This document shows, piece by piece, positions 24,251-37,424 of a stretch of 64,000 nucleotides of DNA. A model generated the notes under the pieces. The model was not told the DNA's origin, did not search any database, and saw nothing but the letters and a program-made list of their open reading frames with translations. The stretch's first letter is position 1. Every line of letters begins with the position of its first letter. Origin of the DNA: Lateolabrax maculatus (taxonomy: Eukaryota; Chordata; Actinopteri; Acropomatiformes; Lateolabracidae). The DNA lies in assembly GCA_031216445.1 (NCBI GenBank), contig CM062219.1:10388501-10452500 (forward strand). The letters run 5' to 3'. The position numbers and the translations under genes were made by a program.

Positions 24251-25429
24251 ATCACTTTCTCTTTAGCTTACATTCCTTGTTAAAGTAGCAAAGACAAGTC
24301 ATTCAGACTTCTGTAAGTTCCTGTCATAACTTTTCTTCTACATCTGATTGAAATGACCTTTTTTGTGCAGCCAGCTAACTGCGTAACTGGCTGCATGTGC
24401 AGACCGCTGGTGTTTTCTCGGGCAGCAACTCTGGTCTGTGTGTCAGTCTGTCGCTTAGTGATCCTGCTGGTTCTGGGCGTAGGAGTACATGCTGTTTCCC
24501 TCATGACTCCAGATGTCTTCATGTCCCTGATTGTTCGCCCATTACCCAGTGCAGACACTCTGACTCTTTCAAAAATGTTTTCATTCCTCTTTCTTCTCTG
24601 AGATTATCAGAGCACTTTCATACAAGCCAGCACATAATTATGCTGCCTTTTCTTTTCAAAGGAGGGCATTAAGTCAAGGTTATGATGGTGTTATTTTACT
24701 AATTAAAAAAAAATATATCATCTATATTCTACCCAAAGGTAAGCTTACAGTATACCTATCATTAAAGTTTGTGGATATTTTATGCATTCTCAACAAGAAA
24801 TAATACGCTGATTAACACATATATAATTTAATCAAAACACGTCCCTTGACCTAAACTTAATAAAGTACAGTGTGTAATTTCTCACTGTGTGAAATTTTAT
24901 GCTGATGAGAGTGCTTTATCTACCATTAAATCGTCAGTAGACCAATCTGTAAGCAAATGTATTACCTGTAACAGACTCATAGCAAGTACTGTATGCACAC
25001 ATGACAAACATGACTTAACATCAGCCACTTTCTTAAGACTACGCCATCGATGAAACTATAAACACTGTAGGAGGGATGAGGATGTTTTTAAGTAAACAGG
25101 TTTCTGTTTACATTCAGTGTGACTTGCTTATAGAACATTTGGATAACTTTTAAAATGTGATAAATCAGTTGCTGCAGCAGAGAACAAGCTGCTGGTGTGT
25201 CTGCGGCTGCAGGAGGACAGAGCTCCAGAGAGCTCCATGTCCAGAGAGGTGACACTCTGGAAAATGTACAATGCAATAAAATTAATACAGATGTCATTAT
25301 GGGGTATGGTTAGCATCATTGTACAGGCATAGTGAAAAAGGGTGGCATCTACCTTAATTAATCTCTGATTTAATGCACCATCCGGCTAAGTGACCCAAAT
25401 CAAACACACCCATGAGGTTGCCTGACCTA

Positions 25430-25671
25430 CAAGTGCATGCTGGGTCTCGCAAATGTGCTAAATGCTAATGTGCTCATGGTGGATCCTCCAGCGGTGACCT
25501 TTTTGCTTCCACTGAAGAGCTTCTACCTTCGGTGAGGTCTGTGAGACTCTTCTGCTGTTTGTGAGCGGGACAGAGAGGCCGAGTGGACTGGTTGTACTGA
25601 GCTTTGAGGATGAACGAGCAGAGACGTTGAACCTGGAGCAGATTGTGGAGGAATGCCGTTCAGACAGGTGA
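25430..25671 (+). promoter_or_regulatory. Candidate promoter and first exon of an unidentified plus-strand transcript
   Basis: A GC-richer patch with a GCATGCTGGG element (25436-25445; its reverse complement CCCAGCATGC is the core of ZNF143-type promoter sites). It is followed by about 200 bp ending ACAG-GTGAGT at 25671/25672, a consensus splice donor. ATG CCG TTC AGA CAG immediately precedes the donor. A second frame is open for about 50 codons (25524-25671) without an ATG. A perfect X-box follows at 25729. I recognise no protein; it could be a gene start, a non-coding RNA or chance. Confidence 0.3.
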
Positions 25672-25728
25672 GTACAACATCTGACTGAACTCACTCTCCT
25701 TTCCAGAGGAGGCGTCAACAACCCCTGC

Positions 25729-25741
25729 GTTGCCTAGCAAC
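25729..25741. promoter_or_regulatory. Perfect X-box (RFX-binding motif)
   Basis: GTTGCC-T-AGCAAC fits GTNRCC(N0-3)RGYAAC at every position, with a one-base spacer. The flanking C and G extend it to a 15-bp palindrome-like CGTTGCCTAGCAACG. It lies 57 bp after a consensus splice donor and just before a GT microsatellite. Confidence 0.55.
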
Positions 25742-25743
25742 GT

Positions 25744-25748
<5 letters not shown>

Positions 25749-25777
<29 letters not shown>
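25749..25777. repeat. (GT)n microsatellite
   Basis: About 14 uninterrupted GT units. Confidence 0.95.
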
Positions 25778-25778
<1 letters not shown>

Positions 25779-25779
25779 T

Positions 25780-28700
25780 CCTTCGTTTTAATGTGTGTGC
25801 TGGTGGCTGCAGCCACTGTCGAGTCTGTATTGCAGCTCTTCCATGTTGTCTGCCTTCTTGATGCTTTATTCTGCTGTTGATTTTATAAGAAGTGTTAGGC
25901 TGATTAATTTATATTTCTTAATACCTGTTTCACCTGCTGTGGTGTCCATAGACTCTTTATTTATTGTCGATAATTTTTGTTTAATTGTCTGAGTTTTACC
26001 TCTTCTTTTCTGGTTAATTTAGTGATCCTACACTGAAGCAGCCGGTTTTATTTATAATTGATGATGAGATGTACCAGTGGCGAACTCAGGCTGTCAGAAG
26101 GGCAGGGGCAAAATACATAAAAAGGAAACCAGCTGCAGGCAGCAGAGCACCAGTGTGCAGAGAGTCATGATGCATTTATGCTGAAACAGCTCCAAACCCT
26201 GGTTAAGAATAAAATTGTTTTATTATGTGACTCTTATGTGAGATTTAAAATATAACTACTACACCTCTGTAATAAAAACACAACAAGAACTAAAATACAT
26301 GTTATTTATGACACTGGTGGCCATTAAGTGAACTGCAGTCAGGATCCTTTGTCTCCATAGGCATGAGCAAGAAACTTATGCCCAGCGGCGCCTAAGACAT
26401 TTTTTAATGTATTTTTAAGATTTTTTTAAACTACAGTTACAGTGGGACAGCTCGTTTGGAAACATAGAAATAATGGTTGGAATGCTCACCAGTAACGTCT
26501 GTTGATTAAAGTGTAAACACACTATAGGAAAACAGCAGGTCTGAGATCAGCGTTCTTTACCCATATGTAGGCATACATACATCAATGATGCTTGGGACTC
26601 AAACGCAGTCAAAGTTGAGGGACAGTTTCCCGTCAGCTAGTGTCGCACACTGTTGCCGCTGCAGGGGAGCTGAAGAGAGGCAAGGCACTCGGGAGCATGC
26701 TGAACGTCACATCCTTTTGATTTTTACGGCAAAACGTTTAGTCCTTTAGATGTAAATCAGTCTACAGGTTGTTATAGGCAACCGAGAAAGTTGGGAAAGG
26801 TCTCCATTTTTGAGTAATGTTACAACCTGAGGTCAACTAATATTTAAGTATGTAGGGCAGCGCATATGGCCCTGCATCGCGTTTTCTCTACTAGAACAGC
26901 ACTCAACCCCCCAAGTCGACCAGTAAGATGTACACACAGGCTGCAAATGTCTGTCTGGAATTGTTGGTTTGGACGTCAGGCTCATGTTGATGATATTGTG
27001 CCACTAGTGTGTACATTGGCATTTAATGCAAATTCATTTTGTAGCCGATGTCCCACCAGCCCCCCACACAAATACACACACCAAAGTGCAGATCCATTTT
27101 ATATCAGAATATATTGTTAAAAGTCAAGTCAAGTGTTCAGGTGTAGGCCTACATTAAAAAAAAAAGATGTACCACAGGTACTGGGAACATGTCTTGTTAT
27201 GCATGCTCACTGGCTACAAACCTGCACATTGTTCACAGCTGAACAGAACAGAGCTTGTTGCAGAGATCAATCTGAATCAAAAGACTGCATGCCGTCACAG
27301 GCCTTAATTGCACTGCTGGTCTCTTAACAAGATCTATAGTTGCTTTTTGTATGTAGATAATCAGAACACAGGCACTTTAACAGTGGCTGAAAGTGCCCAT
27401 GTGCTCATGTGTTCATGAGGATAAAAGGTGCTGTATGTTAACAGAAATAGTAATAATGGTTACATTTTGTTCATCTATAGGCTAGTGTAACCAATCAAAT
27501 TTAAAACACATGGACAGAATAAGTTAGTTAGAATGGATAGAATATGTAGCAAAGTTTTGCATTAATTGTATGATCTTTTTCCTGCTCCACAGATCTTCAG
27601 CATAAACCTGAGTAGTCCCTATAAGGCCTGCCTGGTCTTCCCCCATCCAGGTGACACAAAGCCTGGCAATAACACCAACTCTGTCTGCAATATTTTTTCA
27701 ATCTTTATAACTGTATTAAACGGTGCAGGAAATCGGTATGTCTCATTTGTCAGGCCTTTTTACTGGAGGCTCCTGACACTCCAGTCCACAGATCATGAAC
27801 CCAATTAAAGCAGGCAATTTGTGTTAAATTTATTATGCCATGGCTACTCTGCCATTGGCTCAGAGCTCGTCAGGCCCCACCTTTATCACCCGTAGTAGTG
27901 CAGCCTGGTCCCTGAGAGGTCTATGGTCATTTTTGTTATTGTTCCTTTGATTTATTTCCCTCATAGCATAGAGACTGGCCAGAGACTGCCCCCACTGCCC
28001 ACTGAGAGTAAAATAAACTACTGCTCCATTATGAGCTCGCTTATCCTCTGATGACAGTATTATGAAGGAGGAAGATATACGGAGTCACTCAACTGTAGAA
28101 ACTTGAACAGAATTTATCTATAATAAGGCCAGAGGAACAGGACATGCGATAAACTGTACATTTTTACCCCAGTTACTATAAAGTATAAGATACTGTCATT
28201 AATATCTCAGCCATGAAATATTTATTCCATTATAACTTGAACGTGTATTTCCACAAAGTATACATTAATCACTCTGCATGTGTCTGTATTTATTTTACTC
28301 ATAACTTCACATGTAATCGACCAGTGTTTTGGTCTTAAACGAACACATTAACAATATTTTTTCACAATCCCTTTGATTGCCATAGGATAGCTTTAGAGGC
28401 AGTGCTTGGAAGCAATCTCATGAATACAAGAGTTATTTAACAAATACTAAACCAGTCTGCAGCCCAGAAGGGGAGGAGACTATGGTATTGTTCCATTTCA
28501 AGCCTGTCAGTCTGACTGATGACTACTGGGTCTCACATCATTCCTCTTTTTCTTTTCATTGTATTTATGATTTGAAGTAGAGGAATTACAACACAGAAGG
28601 TCTGCTGAGTCTCCTGCATTTATTTTAAATCCTCCTTTGACTGTCAGCTGCAGGTAGTAACTTTTTTCTCTGAAGGACATGCATAGGATATGCATTTAAA

Positions 28701-31099
28701 CAATACAAAAACACATGAAAGAACTATATAAGTACTTGGTGTTTTAATCCATTTATTGTATTTATATATGCTTTATACAAGTTCCAAACATTTTCCAAAG
28801 CATTCCACAGTGTTTTAGATCTGTCCCTTACCCTTCAGGCAGCTATTCATGCATTTCAGTAAAGGTACTGTATGAAAATAAAAGACTTGAAACTTGCTAG
28901 CTAAATCCATCACAATTAACTTGTTTTCTTGTTTTCTTCAAAGCTCCATTATCTCAGAGTTTCCATGGATTGATCTGAAAAGTTTGCAAGTGTGGAAAAT
29001 TCACATTCCTGCAAGTTCTCACTTCTCAAAATTGGCTGCTGAACAGCATTGTATTTATGAGCTATGGTGACCCAGAAAAAACAAAAACGAATCAATTTGG
29101 TGTACGTGTCTTAAAGGTATGAAGCACATAGTATGACTATTTAATACGTTACAAACATAGTAACAATGAGGTATTGTGGTGACAGACAGCGATCTTTCAT
29201 CTGCATTTCCCTACAACAAAAACATAACTTTCATGATAAATCTGAATACATTGTCCGCTACGATGGATTACAAAACTCAAACGAGTTTCAGCAAGTTCAT
29301 TTTCATACTGTAAAGAAATTAACTGATGCCAGGGGCTGCCTAGAAGGTTGGAACAATACACGAATCTATCAAAAACATTGTAATATTCCATAGGAAATTG
29401 GATATTGCATATGTAATATATCATAAATGTGCTGAAACACTGGTATAGTCCTTAAATTCCTTTTTGTATAAATTGTTAATACGCTCAACTCAGATTGTTC
29501 TTATTCTTAAAATAACATGCTGAGAATAATCTAATGCATTTAGTCATTGCCTTTTATCAATCCTTCCGTCACACTCTCTCCCCAAAGTCAGTCTGTCCCA
29601 TGACAGAAACATGGCACATTTTGCTGTTCTCTTTAATTTCTCCCCAGACAACATTAATGGGATGTGATGGTCCATTGGGTTCTCGTCCTTCTAATTGTCA
29701 CCTCTCTGGTCCCTCCTTTTTCAATCCAAACTGTCTGTCATTTATTCTTCTGAGGGGGAAGTCTGGAGGAATCCATTCAAGGTGTGATTAATTGGTGTGA
29801 GGTAAAGAACTTTGTAGGCTAGACTAAATACATTTAAATTATTTAAGAAAATAAACCTCCAAACAACACAGCAAAAATACTGCAGGCCACGAAGCTGACA
29901 ATTTTTGTATTTTTCTCTCAAGCAAGGGTAGACAGAAACCTAAGTTTGCAACCACAGAAATGTATTCACCAAGCAAATCAGAGCAATCCCCAAAGTCACA
30001 GGGGAAGCATGTATTCTATACAGAGCTGTCAAATGAATGATCACACATGAGCACACACATTAACTTTTTTATTGGCAAAATAAATAGAAGATGTTAAGTC
30101 ATTTTTTCATACGCAAACACACACGCATATACGTGTATTCACCAACATGTGTGTGCACCCAGCCATTCACACATGCAGACTGAGGCATTGCATTAAGGGA
30201 GAGACCCATCTGGTAGCTTGTGCAAGTGTAGCACTCAGCGGACCCTGATTTCATTATCTCAGCGTGTTCTCCGTGACCCGAAGAAAAGTGACATCTGATT
30301 TACCTCAAGATCAATTTGTATGTAAATCAGTAAGAAACTGGAGGGCAATAGAGGGGTGGCATAACAAAAGCTGTTTTTGAGTCTGCGAGCAGGTTTGTGA
30401 GTTTGGTCGACGCAGTGGTCCCCACAGAGACACTAATAGAGCTCATTTAAGTAATAGGACCCTTTAGTCCACGGGGCAGAGTCTCTAAAGAGAACCCTGC
30501 ACAAACCATACCGTCACATTACATTCAAAACCAGCATGTTAGTGTAAAATTCATGTTATTTGCCATTTAAAGCTTGCATAATGGACCTTTTGCAAGGACT
30601 CTGCATGTCAGTACATTACTAAAAGCAGCTCCAGTGCCTCTCAGAGTGCAGAATCTGACAATATTGTGACCTTCTTTTAAAAATGGATAACATCCTAGGG
30701 AGGTCACACGCTAATCACTCCAGTGTCCTGCCAACTGGTTGTTGCAGCCGTGTTACCGTGAACCAGACTTTGTCGACATTAAAGCCCCTCTGTGTGGCTA
30801 TAAAATGTTACAGCCATATTGAGAGAACACATTTTATCTCCGGATGATGAATGCCTCTGCCTCACAGATATTTTGGTCAATTTCCTCCTCTTTGATTTGG
30901 GACCCAAGCAGGCTCTGCTGAACTCCTGAATGAATCACATAAGAAGTGTCAGTCGTTGCCTGGAGGCTTCTGCTCTTCTCCGGCACCTGCCAGAGCTGCA
31001 TGACTTTATATTTTCATTACTGGTTCACACTGATGTGATGCTGTTGTGTGACAATATCATTCAATGACATTTTAATACTTTAGCATGAAATCTGCGGTA
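25780..31099. other. Non-coding stretch, no gene recognised
   Basis: AT-rich, mostly unique. A segment starting 'cagtggcgaactcaggctg' near 26075 resembles a hAT-type end, but no partner end was found. An open frame at 27593-27808 follows a good acceptor (CTGCTCCACAG) but matches no family I know. 30045-30175 is loosely CA-rich. Confidence 0.5.
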
Positions 31100-31107
31100 G
31101 ATATAAC

Positions 31108-31687
31108 TAGGGCCAGGTACTGAACTTCAGTTCTTTTTTGGCACCAAACAAAATGCTTCGATACTACAGAGGATAAAAAAAAAAATTTGACGGTTTGCCC
31201 CGTCCCCTATACTTTAACCACACACCCTTCATAACTCATTAACTGTTTGTTGTAGACTCTTGTGGCAGGCATGAATGGACTCAGCAGAGGTTCTTTTTCC
31301 AATAGTGTGGGTTAGCCCCTCCATCTTGTTCTGTTGGTCCATCTGTTCGTTGGTTCACAAAAATCTATACGTTCACTGGTCCCTAAAGCTGTGCCAACCA
31401 TGTAGCAACCGCAACTTTCTACCTATGAGGCTGAAATTTGCCATGGAGATCAGGGTTTTCTGTGTGTGAATGCATGCATGCGTAGATGCATTAGACGTGG
31501 TCGCAGCTTGTTATGTTGTAAAACTGCTTTTAGTGGAAAAATGCTAAGGACCTTCAACAAAAAACTCAAGAAAGTAATGTAATTTTCTTTATGTTTAAAT
31601 TGATTTTATTAAATTGGTATCAAAAAAAAGTATGGAACCGAAGTCACGATATCGGTATCAAACATTTTTGAACGATACCCAGCCCTA
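31108..31687. mobile_element. hAT-type MITE, complete, with target-site duplication
   Basis: Left end TAGGGCCAGGTACTGAAC and right end (reverse complement) TAGGGCTGGGTATCGTTC are imperfect terminal inverted repeats. Flanks GATATAAC (31100-31107) and GATAAAAC (31688-31695) form an 8-bp duplication with one mismatch, the length expected of hAT insertion. About 580 bp with no transposase frame, hence non-autonomous. Internal phrases such as 'tatcggtatcaaacatttttgaacgatacc' are typical of these fish elements. Confidence 0.85.
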
Positions 31688-32160
31688 GATAAAACTCTCT
31701 TGACAGAGTAGGTGCTTACATGCTGGTTTGTTCTCCCTTTTCCTTTCAGTACTGCTAAGACGTTGTCATACATTTCTCTGAAAGCCTAATGTTAAAAAAT
31801 GGACACTGATTTGTAATTAGGCAATATGTGTCTTTGGTAGATGACCATACTGAGTCTTATGAAAGGTTCAGCATCACTTATTGTGCAGATGGTTGATGGT
31901 TAAGGTTATGGAGTGATCTCTGTTGATTGACACAGTAGACCAATAGGAGAGATGAACTGTAGCCACTCAAGAAGGGGAATGAGTTTATCTGTGTACAACT
32001 ATATCATTATTGTTGGAGTTCAGAAAGGTCATATGAGGTTCAACCTGCTCAGTATGAAACAGTTTCTTACAGATCGAGCTAACTTTCAAAATTTGTACAA
32101 ATTATGACTGGCTTAAAATGTAAATTCTGTATTTATTATGCTTTTTCATATGGACATGTG

Positions 32161-32178
32161 CACACACACACACACACA
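32161..32178. repeat. (CA)n microsatellite
   Basis: Nine CA units. Confidence 0.95.
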
Positions 32179-33048
32179 TATCCACCTTCAAATTGTCATA
32201 TCAAATATGAGCGCAGGACTGTCCCACAAAATTGCATCTATAAATTATGTTGAAGGTAGTTTAATTTTATCTGCAAAGCGAAATGGTCTTGCCAGCCAAT
32301 CAAAAAGTCTGCCAATCCCAGGGACACAGTCATATAAAAGCTCTTTCTATTATTAAATGGGTATATCATCTCTGGCTGACACTGACAGTTTAGATGACAA
32401 TGGCTGCATTACTCACAAAACACCTTTAATTTGTAAATGAAGAAGAGTTGACCTACTGTTACTTAAAGTGACAAAGCGTTTTGATGTTTGTAGAATGGAC
32501 CATGGTTGGCTTTAGTAACCGAGCTGACGATGGTTTTTACTAATAGTGATAATGAATTAGCATTATTATTGTTATTACTAGCATCAAATAATGAAATGAC
32601 TTCAGTGTGTACTGTATGCTGTGGAGCCATGTAACCGCAGCTGTGATTTAAGAGAATGTAAAATAGGATAAAGAGGCTGTTAGGGGAATAAAGTAAAGGT
32701 TGGGTGATTTTTTTCAACATTTCATTTTGTTCATCTCAAAGCTTTTTGAAGCACACCTGTTTTATTTAAATATCTGCTATACCACATATGTACTGCAGTA
32801 CACCTCGGATGTCAGCGTATGACTGTAGCCACACTACACACATTTTCAGGCCATAAATGAAGCACACTTTTCTCTACCATTGTATTAGGCTGTGCTATAG
32901 AGCTTTACAAAATACAGGCACGGTGGACCGTGTCCTCCTCAGGCCATTTAACTCCTCAGGTACCACTCACTGTCCTCGGCCCAGGGGATGTACCAGTGCT
33001 CCATGGCTGCCCTCAGCTGAAAGGAGCATACTGTAGCATGCACGCACT

Positions 33049-33073
33049 CACACACACACACACACACACACAC
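33049..33073. repeat. (CA)n microsatellite
   Basis: About 12 CA units. Confidence 0.95.
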
Positions 33074-34865
33074 TAACAATGAAAGGGCTGAAAGCTGATG
33101 ATGACCTATTTCACTTTATATCTTCCATAAGTTACTCCATTAACATCTCCATAACAGCGCCAGTAAAGGCAAAGGATTCAACATCTACTTTTCAGGACTG
33201 ACAGAGCGCACAGGTTTTGGCCCATCACACAAGAGTGCCTGGGTCTAGCCCGACATAGACTCTCTCTCCAGTTTATTATCTGCTCCCTGGTTGAGAGAAT
33301 GGACTCTGTGCAGTAGCTGTGTGTGTGATGAACTGAAGTTGCTTCAGAGGGGAATAGAACGGTTCTCCATCTGAAACGGATGGGCATTATTAACACAAAC
33401 CAAATAGAAGAGTTCAACGGAGAGGGATTTTGTCTAGTTTGCACCATAAAAGTCACACACTGTACTTATGTCAAAGTAATTTATTGAGAGACAGGTTCAT
33501 AGTGAAATGAAATAGGTTTAGAAGTGAAGAAAAATGTGATCAATATCAATATACAAGACAAAGAGTTGTGGAGGATGCTGTATAGAGAAAATATTGGAAA
33601 ATCCAATTATAGGATTTGTTTGACTCAAAAAGATTGACAAAAAACAAACAAACATACTTTTAGAAATCATTTTAAATGCATCACATCCCCTCTCTCGGTC
33701 TCTTTGATCATCATAATTCACAATAAATGGAATTCAGTCTTTAATATTTGTTCTTTGTCAATCATAACCTTTAGAAATTTAGTATGCATCCAGTATTTAA
33801 ATTTGTTTTTCAATTTGTAAGAATATGTGGTACTTTGTTACATATTGTACTGTGTGTTTCAGTTTAGGGGGAAAACTGTAAAAACGGTACAACAAAGAAC
33901 AAAGGAGAGAAACAAAAGTAGAGTCTGCCTATACATTTTTCTCCTTGACAGTCCAAAAAATTAATCTCTCAAACTGTTTTGACAAGTGACCCTGTGGGGG
34001 ACTGCTAATGTTATGGCAAGGGACCCTATTTAAGTAGCCCACATCTTTGCTTTTTTTCTCTCCAAACTGAGTGATCTAATTATTGCATGTTAAATGGGCA
34101 TCTGGTAAATGGTGCATATAATGATGCGCTTCCACAGAATTAAGTGCCTGCCTGCCCTGCTGCTGGGGCTAACACACAAATTGGCCTTCTTCTGTTCTCT
34201 CCTCCTTTTTTTCTCCTCCCATCCCTCATTTGAGTTCTGGGGGTAACCTCTCGCAGAGACATGCCTCAGGTTCTCCCTGGATTAATGACAGCAGTCTGAG
34301 GTGAGGTTTGGTCTATAACCCTTGTCACCACAACTTGGGTAGAGGGTAAAAGTGCAACCAAGTGCCAACAATTTGTGAAATAAATACAGTAAAAAGTTTT
34401 TTATCAGTTATTTGACAAAATTAGTAATTAGGTTATTATGTAAGCCATATGAAGCCGCATTGCTTATTTTGCATGTTTCTGGTATCAAACGCCATCTCAG
34501 GACAAGAATTACTGTGAGAACGGATTTTGTCAGCAGGCCATGTCTTTCCCATCCTTTAGACTTGGCTCTGCTGTGTAAATATCAGCATCAAGCATCATGT
34601 CTGCTCTGTTTCTGTAAAGCCTCAGCTACGTTGCTGACATTTATCTATATCTGCTGCCAGAGAATAACCTTTCTGAGTTATGAGAGGCTGTCCAGGCCTG
34701 CCTGTTTAAATGTCGTAACACATAAGTTCATTATCAGAACTCTGGGGACAAGGCTTAAGGGCCCAATCTGTGATCCAAATGTAAATAAACGGGCAGCCCT
34801 GAGAATCAAAACACAGGATTGGAATCTACTACCAAATAGATTGACAACAACAATATTAATGTTGC

Positions 34866-35080
34866 TAAAGGATCAGTTCACCAAAACCACAAAGAACATA
34901 TTTTCACACTTACCGTTAGGGGTAATTTTGGCACCAAATAAATGGACACACAGCTGTTTGAGCTCATAATACTCAGTGAGTGGGTGTCCTGTGCTGTGGC
35001 TTTGTGTGGAGACATGCTTTGTCTTTTTGATTTAGACTCATAATTCATGTCAGTGCCTTCAGGGGGTGCAATTTTACCCA
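34866..35080 (+). repeat. Teleost interspersed repeat (AAAGGATCAGTTCACC family), copy 2
   Basis: Head AAAGGATCAGTTCACCAAAA matches copy 1 at 24.03 kb, followed by 'ttttcacacttaccgttaggggtaattttgg'. The right end is probably near the 'gggtgcaattttacccat' palindrome (35065-35082). Confidence 0.5.
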
Positions 35081-35353
35081 TAATTATATAGTACGGCTCA
35101 AAATATAGAGGAGAAGTGGCTGACAGTCAGACACAACGTTCAAATATCTATTTGATAATTCCTATTTTTCACAGTGAAAATGTTTAGGAATGTACATTAA
35201 GTTCCTTCCTAAAAGAAATCTCCACACTTCTGTCCTCAGTGGATTATTGTACAAAATAATGGCAGTGGTTTTTAAGAATAAAACCAAATCACATGACCTT
35301 GGTCTTTGTGATTGATGACAGACACTGAGGGATATTGCGTATGCTTAATGTCT

Positions 35354-35410
35354 CATTAATGGACATGACCATTAATCATAAGTCGCATGCTCAAATTAGA
35401 CATCATTAAT
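35354..35410. promoter_or_regulatory. Cluster of CATTAAT homeodomain-like sites
   Basis: CATTAAT occurs at 35354, 35370 and 35404. The first two belong to an inverted repeat ATTAATGG-ACATGA-CCATTAAT (35355-35376). The core fits homeodomain preference. Enhancer function is inference only. Confidence 0.3.
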
Positions 35411-37247
35411 TATGACAAGATTAGAGGATAAAGAGGTTTTTGTAATAGTGTATTAGAGCATTTATTAACATGTATAAACCACATATACAACATGTGTTTT
35501 TGTCTGCCTGCATGTGGGAGGGAGATTATGATGTGCATTGATAGACAGCTACATGCATATTTTTGAAAATTACTCTATTTGATCTTTATGACAATTATAG
35601 TTAAAAGAGGAGCAAATAATTCAAGTATAAAAACTGACCAATTTATTTATATTTCAATAAGAATTTCATACATATCAATAAATTCAAGCACTTACAACTG
35701 TGCCAATGGCAGATGGCCAATAAAATCTCCCATAAAACACTAAGCACACTGTAAATGTTTCACAGTAGTGTTTCTTAACCCCCAGTATATGTAATTCATA
35801 ACTTGGTCTTCCAAGTTCCAAACTTCATGGAACAATTTGTGTTTTGACCTGACAGCATAAAACCAACTCCTCAATAATTTTATTGCTCTATAAAACCTTT
35901 AGATATACCATTGAAATATATATAGGAAAAAAATAATAATAACATGCACTGACGTTATTAAGAAAAAAAGTTAGATCATCTACAGTGATTTTTGAGCAAA
36001 AGCAAGAACAGGTTTGGTTTTTGAACAAAAGCAAGAGCCGGGTGACCAAGCCTGAGTCGTGTGGTGCTCTTCTTCTGTCTTATGCCATGTCTAGCCTGGT
36101 TGGCGGGCACGGGAGTGACTGGGAAATGAGTGAGGCCGAGGAGAAGCAGACTGGAGCTGTACACTCCAGTGCCTCTGCATGCTGAGGACAGCTGACACAC
36201 GCTGGTATAAAGACAGACACATCAACGGTCCAAAGTTACAGAGAGGTGATGCTGCTCCAAAAACCTGCCCGTCTCCTCGACATGTCTCACCTGTCTCCCA
36301 TGCACGCAGCCAAGTCTCCTGGCAACATGCTGCACATGAACATGCATTAGTGCACAAAGACAAAAGGATATGCAGGCTCAAACGTACACACAAGGACATA
36401 TAGCTACAGGCAGTGAGGCAGACAAACACAGAGAGTCACACTCAAAGAAAAAGTGAGGCACACACCAAACAGCCGATCACAGAGTCTGTTAGTCATGGTC
36501 CAGTAGCACTGTTGTCCTGACCACATGTTCTGACCACATGTATTGACCATATCTCTTGACCTGAAGTGCTGCTTGCACGGGGTTCACCGACTGTGCTGCC
36601 ACACTGGAATGGATTAGCAGACAGCAGGCCTAACAGCTTGGTTTGGTGCTATCCTGCATGGCTGCCATCCTGCCTTGAGCACTGCAGATGCCACCTCACT
36701 AGTGGGTACTGGGAATGTGTTGTGAAAGGTGATGATACTTCACTGCTAGCAGACCCCAGCTTTAAAATAAATTATACCTGTTCAAAATAGCCTTTTTATG
36801 ATGATGGTAAAGTTTTTATCATATTAGTCTGAATGATACTGTACAGTTATTGTTAATTCATACAGCACAGACTGGACAATGCAAATATTCTGTGATACAT
36901 GTTTTATTATGCCACAGTTCAAGTGTGCCCCATGCAAAAAGCCAGTGAACTATGTTTTTACTGGTCTAATAGACATTACACAGGCATTATAGTCCACCAG
37001 GGAACGTCTTATGAAGGAATTCGCAGCTCAAGGTCGTTCAGGTTTACAGCATGCACAACAACAACCCTTAACAAACAAACAAGTCTGACATGGAAAGCAA
37101 TGCTCCACTCCCTCCTTTGATACTTCCTCATGGGAGTCTGTATGTTTGCACGCACGACCGGTAAAGATGCCTTAGCTGTGAAGGTCACCTTCAGTGGCTT
37201 CCCCAGGTTTTTACCTGCACTCCACTAGCGAACATGAAATCCATCAC

Positions 37248-37424
37248 CTGGCACCACCATGGTAATAGACTCATTTTTTTCTGGCGGCTGGTTGTCGGAG
37301 AGATTCACGAGGGACACAGGTGTAGTTCCCGTGCAGTGAATAATTGACCCTGTGCCAGGGGGGAACGTGGAGGTCATTGCTGCCAATGACAAAGAGGACG
37401 CCCCTGAGCCTGGACCCGCAATGT
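37248..37424 (-). other. Exon-like segment, symmetric phase 1-1, product unknown
   Basis: On the minus strand, a long pyrimidine tract ending TTCACAAAG (acceptor) precedes 177 bp open in one frame. The segment ends CCAG before GTGATG (donor). The 58 full codons read like a Ser/Thr/Pro-rich segment with two possible N-glycosylation sites (NLS, NES) and one Cys. No family recognised and no partner exons found nearby, so it may be chance or a decayed exon. Confidence 0.2.

Larger units (their letters stand above)
8111..25420. other. Upstream non-coding DNA, no recognisable gene
   Basis: About 17 kb of mostly unique AT-rich sequence. It contains the homopolymer pair and X-box near the promoter, an exon-like segment with a strong Kozak context at 12.93 kb, CA-rich microsatellite DNA at 22.26 kb, and short teleost repeat pieces near 23.04 and 24.03 kb. 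ORFs here are short and lack recognisable domains. Confidence 0.6.

Noticed and set aside
25088..25320. Open plus-strand frame near 25.15-25.26 kb as an exon upstream of the 25.5-kb candidate
   Set aside because: Its best donor (GAGAG-GTGACA) is phase 0, which does not fit the acceptors available at 25.5 kb; no homology recognised.
26075..26720. Possible hAT element starting CAGTGGCGAACTC
   Set aside because: No matching right terminus or target duplication could be found.
34412..34969. 185-codon plus-strand frame, the longest outside glis3
   Set aside because: No recognisable domain, unremarkable composition, and its end overlaps a dispersed repeat; likely chance.
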